Below are positions 4,599 to 7,047 of a stretch of 7,047 bases of DNA, piece by piece. Both the position numbers and the translations under genes were made by a program. Source of the stretch: CAYFJO01 sp964343305 (GTDB taxonomy: Bacteria > Planctomycetota > Planctomycetia > Pirellulales > Pirellulaceae); contig CAYFJO010000533.1 in the NCBI GenBank assembly GCA_964343305.1, positions 1-7,047 on the forward strand. Reading direction: 5' to 3'. The stretch's first letter is position 1; each line of letters starts with the position of its first letter. The notes under the pieces are model-generated. The model searched no databases. It saw only the letters and a list, made by a program, of their open reading frames with translations, and was not told where the DNA came from.

Positions 4599-6068
4599 TC
4601 AACCTTTATCGCGTATTTGCTTGATTTTGTCTAGGCGGGCGGCCACATCTTGGTAATTGTCGTCGATCCGGGCCAACTCCCGAAGAAACGCCTCAGCCTT
4701 GTCGAGTTCCTTCAAGCCAATCGACAGCACACCTGCCCGGTACAACGCCTTCATCTTGATATCCAGGTCGTCTTCCGCAAGTTCCGCGGCTCGGCCATAG
4801 AACTGCAACGCGTTGGCAAATTTCTTTTGATGCTGAAGGCATTCACCCGCTTCCAAGGTCGCTTGGGCCTTGATCGTCAGGTCCTCCCGGGCCGTCATCA
4901 GGTACTTGGCGGCCTCGCCATAGTTGCCGTCCTTTTTCAGACGAACCGCAAGTTCCAGTTTCAATTTGTGATCGGTCGGGTATCGTTCCACTCGACTGCC
5001 AAACACGGCGACTTCGCGGCGATTCAATTCCTGTTTCATTTGCTTGGCCAACAGTGTCGCCTGATCGGTTTGTTCAACATCAGCTCGCTTTTCGGCGATG
5101 GCCAGTTGATGCTGCATGCGCTTGACCTGCGCGTCTTCGAGCAACTCCTGAATCTTCAAGTCGTTGCCCGACGCACCAAGCGCCTTGGTCAAAACACGCT
5201 CGGCATCGCCGTGCCGGTCTTCGTTTTGCAATAGCTCGGCCAGTTTCAAATAGGAATCGATGTCGGAAGGGTTGTCGACGAGCTTGCGCTCTAGCTCTTG
5301 CCGTGGTGTTAACTTGATCTCGCGTGGTTTCTTTTCTTCTTCTACTTCTTGCGGCTCGTTTTCGGCTTGCGGCGTTTCCTCGGTTTCGTCCGTTTTCTTT
5401 TTGCGGCGCGCGATGGGTTTTATGGTCTTTGGCGGACGGCCGGATGCCACGCGGGCTTTGTCTTCGGTCAACAGCCCGACCATCTTGGTCGCCTCGGTGT
5501 CCTTGGGGTTGATTTCTTCGATGCGATGAAAGCAGGCAATCGCTTGATCGAACTGGCCCATCCGCGCCAGAGACGTGCCGCAGTGCCGGTTGACATCGAC
5601 ATCGTTCGGATCGGCGTCCAGCGCGTTTCTCAAATAACGCAATTCTGTTTCGTTGTAACCAAACGCCGCACAGGCGTCGGCCATGCCGCGCAACGTTGGC
5701 ACGTCCCACGGATTTTGCTTCAACAAATCGGGACCAACTTTGAGCAACTGCCGCCAGTCCTTTTTGCTCAACGCCTTTTTGAACGGCCCGCGTGATCCGA
5801 AGCCTTTGATCTTGGCCTTCTTTTTGTTGCTCTCGTATTTCTTGCCGAGGTTGGCCAAAAACGCTTCGACGTAAACCAAATTGCCCGGATCGTTCACGAC
5901 GCACTGAGTAAACATCGTGTTCGCGTAATCGTGATCGACCTTGTCTCCCTCGGACAACTTGGTGCCGCGCTCATAGCAATCTTGCAATTGCCGGCGCATC
6001 GCAGGCTTGACAACATGCTCTTCGAGCAGATCTTGATCATCGGCTTGCGGATCGGAATCAGACGCCAT
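4599..6068 (-). CDS. TPR-repeat protein of unknown function
   Basis: The 489-residue protein is built from tetratricopeptide-like helix pairs in two blocks. Block one (about residues 40-200) has a clear repeat at 153-189 (DPNDVDVNRHCGTSLARMGQ, then FDQAIACFHRIEEINP). A charged linker follows (about 205-262), with a basic patch RRKKK then many Glu residues, probably disordered. Block two (about 267-475) has repeats at 267-300 (SYLKLAELLQNEDRHGDAER), 366-397, 402-435 and 440-472; residues 310-350 look helical and may form a coiled coil. There is no signal peptide or membrane span, so it is likely a cytosolic scaffold for protein contacts. I cannot assign a partner. The N-terminus is acidic (MASDSDPQADDQDLLEEH) and the ATG has no Shine-Dalgarno site, so a start slightly downstream is possible. 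It is divergent from cobA and upstream of rpsT on the same strand. Confidence 0.85.
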   Translation of the reverse strand: MASDSDPQADDQDLLEEHVVKPAMRRQLQDCYERGTKLSEGDKVDHDYANTMFTQCVVNDPGNLVYVEAFLANLGKKYESNKKKAKIKGFGSRGPFKKALSKKDWRQLLKVGPDLLKQNPWDVPTLRGMADACAAFGYNETELRYLRNALDADPNDVDVNRHCGTSLARMGQFDQAIACFHRIEEINPKDTEATKMVGLLTEDKARVASGRPPKTIKPIARRKKKTDETEETPQAENEPQEVEEEKKPREIKLTPRQELERKLVDNPSDIDSYLKLAELLQNEDRHGDAERVLTKALGASGNDLKIQELLEDAQVKRMQHQLAIAEKRADVEQTDQATLLAKQMKQELNRREVAVFGSRVERYPTDHKLKLELAVRLKKDGNYGEAAKYLMTAREDLTIKAQATLEAGECLQHQKKFANALQFYGRAAELAEDDLDIKMKALYRAGVLSIGLKELDKAEAFLRELARIDDNYQDVAARLDKIKQIRDKG

Positions 6069-6155
6069 GGTTTGCAGTGGACGAGAGGTCGAGCGATTAG
6101 ATTGGTGAAGTTAGTCCCCGGTCGTGGACGCAAATTTAGTCTACAATTTCGTGAG

Positions 6156-6168
6156 AGTGCAATGCACT
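6156..6168. promoter_or_regulatory. Small palindrome in the TPR-cobA divergent region
   Basis: AGTGC-AAT-GCACT is a perfect 5-base inverted repeat about 90 bases upstream of the TPR start and 150 upstream of cobA. On the minus strand it overlaps TTGCAC (6162-6157), which with TAAATT (6138-6133, 18-base spacing) could be a weak promoter for the TPR gene. Both hexamers match the consensus only in part, so operator and promoter are suggestions. Confidence 0.25.
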
Positions 6169-6195
6169 GAACAGATTTGCATGGTTGAGTTTAGG

Positions 6196-6280
6196 CGAGC
6201 GGCAAATGAGAATCTCCCGTAGCCGAAGTCGTAAGACTTCGATCGAGCGGCAAAAACCGAAGTCTTACGACTCCGGCTAC
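6196..6280. repeat. Repeat element with nested inverted and direct repeats upstream of cobA
   Basis: Two 23-base arms, 6219-6241 and 6258-6280, are inverted copies with one mismatch; both carry GTAGCC at the outer end and CGAAGTC inside. The left arm is itself a small hairpin (CGAAGTC-GTAA-GACTTCG). The 11-mer CGAGCGGCAAA occurs directly at 6196-6206 and 6244-6254, on either side of the left arm. The whole looks like a REP-type or miniature inverted element. It ends 40 bases before the cobA start, so it lies in or near the promoter or leader of that gene. Confidence 0.75.
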
Positions 6281-6320
6281 GTGTGACCTGCACAATCCAG
6301 AATAGTCGACGACAGATTTC

Positions 6321-7047
6321 ATGGCAAAGCGTGACGAATCGAAAACTGGCACAGTCTTTCTTGTCGGTGCAGGTCCGGGCGACCCCGGCATGCTCACGCT
6401 GCGGGCCGCTGAGTGTTTGCGGCGCGGCGACGTCATCCTGTACGACTACCTGGTGAATCCGCGAATTCTGAGGCATGCCCACAGCAACGCCGAGATGGTC
6501 TGCCTGGGACGCCACGGTCACGGCCGTATCTGGTCACAAGAGGAGATCAACGACAAGTTAGTCGAACTGGCCGCGGCGGGGAAAAACGTGGTGCGACTCA
6601 AAGGCGGCGACCCAGCGGTCTTTGCCCGCGGTGCACAGGAAGCCGAGCATCTGTCGAAACATCAAACGCCATTCGAAATTGTTCCCGGCATCACCGTGGC
6701 GTTAGCAGCGGGAAGTTGTGCGGGAATTCCGATCACGCACTACGATTTCGCATCCGCCGTCGCACTGATCACGGGACAAGAGCGGCCGGGCAAAGAAGTT
6801 TCATCGTTGGATTTTGAGGCACTGGCAAAGTTTCCCGGGACGCTCGTCTTCTACATGGGAGTCACGACGGCCGAGCAATGGACCTCGCAACTCATCGCCG
6901 CGGGCAAGTCCGCCGAGACACCCACGGCAATCGTTCGGCGATGCAGTCTTCCGGATCAGCAAGCCATTCGATGCACGCTGGGCAAAGCGGCCGAGTTATT
7001 CACCGGGCCTGAGAAAGTTCGCCCGCCTGCGATCGTCATTGTCGGCG
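6321..7047 (+). CDS. cobA: Uroporphyrinogen-III C-methyltransferase (SUMT), 3'-truncated by window edge
   Basis: The visible 242 residues are the methyltransferase that adds two methyl groups from S-adenosylmethionine to uroporphyrinogen III, giving precorrin-2 for sirohaem and cobalamin. Family marks in order: VFLVGAGPGDPGMLTLRA (12-29, SAM-binding loop), DVILYDYLV (37-45), VRLKGGDPAVFARGAQE (91-107), FEIVPGITVALAA (118-130), AGIPITHYDFASAVALITG (134-152) and LVFYMGV (175-181). The end, KVRPPAIVIVG, is where the SUMT domain normally closes, so the domain is nearly complete. The frame is still open at the last base; in some bacteria a uroporphyrinogen-III synthase (HemD) domain follows, which cannot be judged here. 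The ATG lies 11 codons before the SAM loop and lacks a Shine-Dalgarno site. The variant GITVALAAGSC, in place of the usual GITSA-x-A-x-P, is slightly unusual. It is divergent from the TPR gene. Confidence 0.93.
   Translation, partial: MAKRDESKTGTVFLVGAGPGDPGMLTLRAAECLRRGDVILYDYLVNPRILRHAHSNAEMVCLGRHGHGRIWSQEEINDKLVELAAAGKNVVRLKGGDPAVFARGAQEAEHLSKHQTPFEIVPGITVALAAGSCAGIPITHYDFASAVALITGQERPGKEVSSLDFEALAKFPGTLVFYMGVTTAEQWTSQLIAAGKSAETPTAIVRRCSLPDQQAIRCTLGKAAELFTGPEKVRPPAIVIVG

Noticed and set aside
4650..5795. Plus-strand open frames of 194 and 148 codons opposite the TPR gene
   Set aside because: They mirror the codon pattern of the TPR gene and have no domain likeness or start signal.
5080..5904. 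Long open frame (274 codons) antisense-frame partner of the TPR gene on the same strand
   Set aside because: It lies wholly inside the TPR gene in a shifted frame, is rich in Arg and Gln as expected for an off-frame reading of GC-rich DNA, and shows no domain.
1..7047. CRISPR array, transposase, toxin-antitoxin or defence genes
   Set aside because: No regularly spaced repeats, no transposase or nuclease motifs and no such gene pairs were seen on either strand.

Overview
The window looks like chromosomal DNA from a planctomycete, probably of the Rhodopirellula/Pirellula kind. This is an inference. It rests on the remains of a Calx-beta/GEVED-type surface protein, weak or absent Shine-Dalgarno sites before most genes, moderately high GC, and short palindromic interspersed repeats with GGACGGATT and CCGAAGTC cores of a sort I associate with that group. 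No mobile element, CRISPR array, tRNA or rRNA was found.

Layout. Bases 1-205 hold no convincing gene. A 66-residue zinc-ribbon protein (206-406, +) with a good ribosome site follows. Bases 407-1610 are a gene-poor decay zone: an 8-bp tandem duplication, a strong hairpin with a competing alternative fold (528-596), and on the minus strand the broken remains of a large extracellular protein (about 655-1396). That protein had a cadherin-like segment, half a Calx-beta repeat and a GEVED domain. Its reading frame is broken at least twice, once by an exact 8-bp tandem duplication at 796-811. Next come a predicted lipoprotein of unknown function (1611-2285, +), a pair of palindromic repeats (2346-2416), and two genes with overlapping stop and start codons: an RluB/RsuA-family 23S rRNA pseudouridine synthase (2423-3319, +) and PyrK, the electron-transfer subunit of dihydroorotate dehydrogenase B (3316-4188, +). 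Convergent to these, on the minus strand, are ribosomal protein bS20 (rpsT, 4254-4526) and, upstream of it, a 489-residue TPR protein (4599-6068), with a 33-bp palindrome between them. Divergent from the TPR gene, beyond a repeat-rich intergenic region, is the start of uroporphyrinogen-III C-methyltransferase (cobA, 6321 to the window end, +), which runs off the edge.

How the genes work together. Most are housekeeping genes: ribosome structure and modification (rpsT, rluB-like), pyrimidine synthesis (pyrK) and tetrapyrrole/sirohaem synthesis (cobA). The ATGA overlap of rluB-like and pyrK points to co-transcription and translational coupling. I see no dedicated new multi-gene system. The most interesting material is the traceable decay of the surface-protein gene and the palindromic repeats that sit in nearly every intergenic gap.
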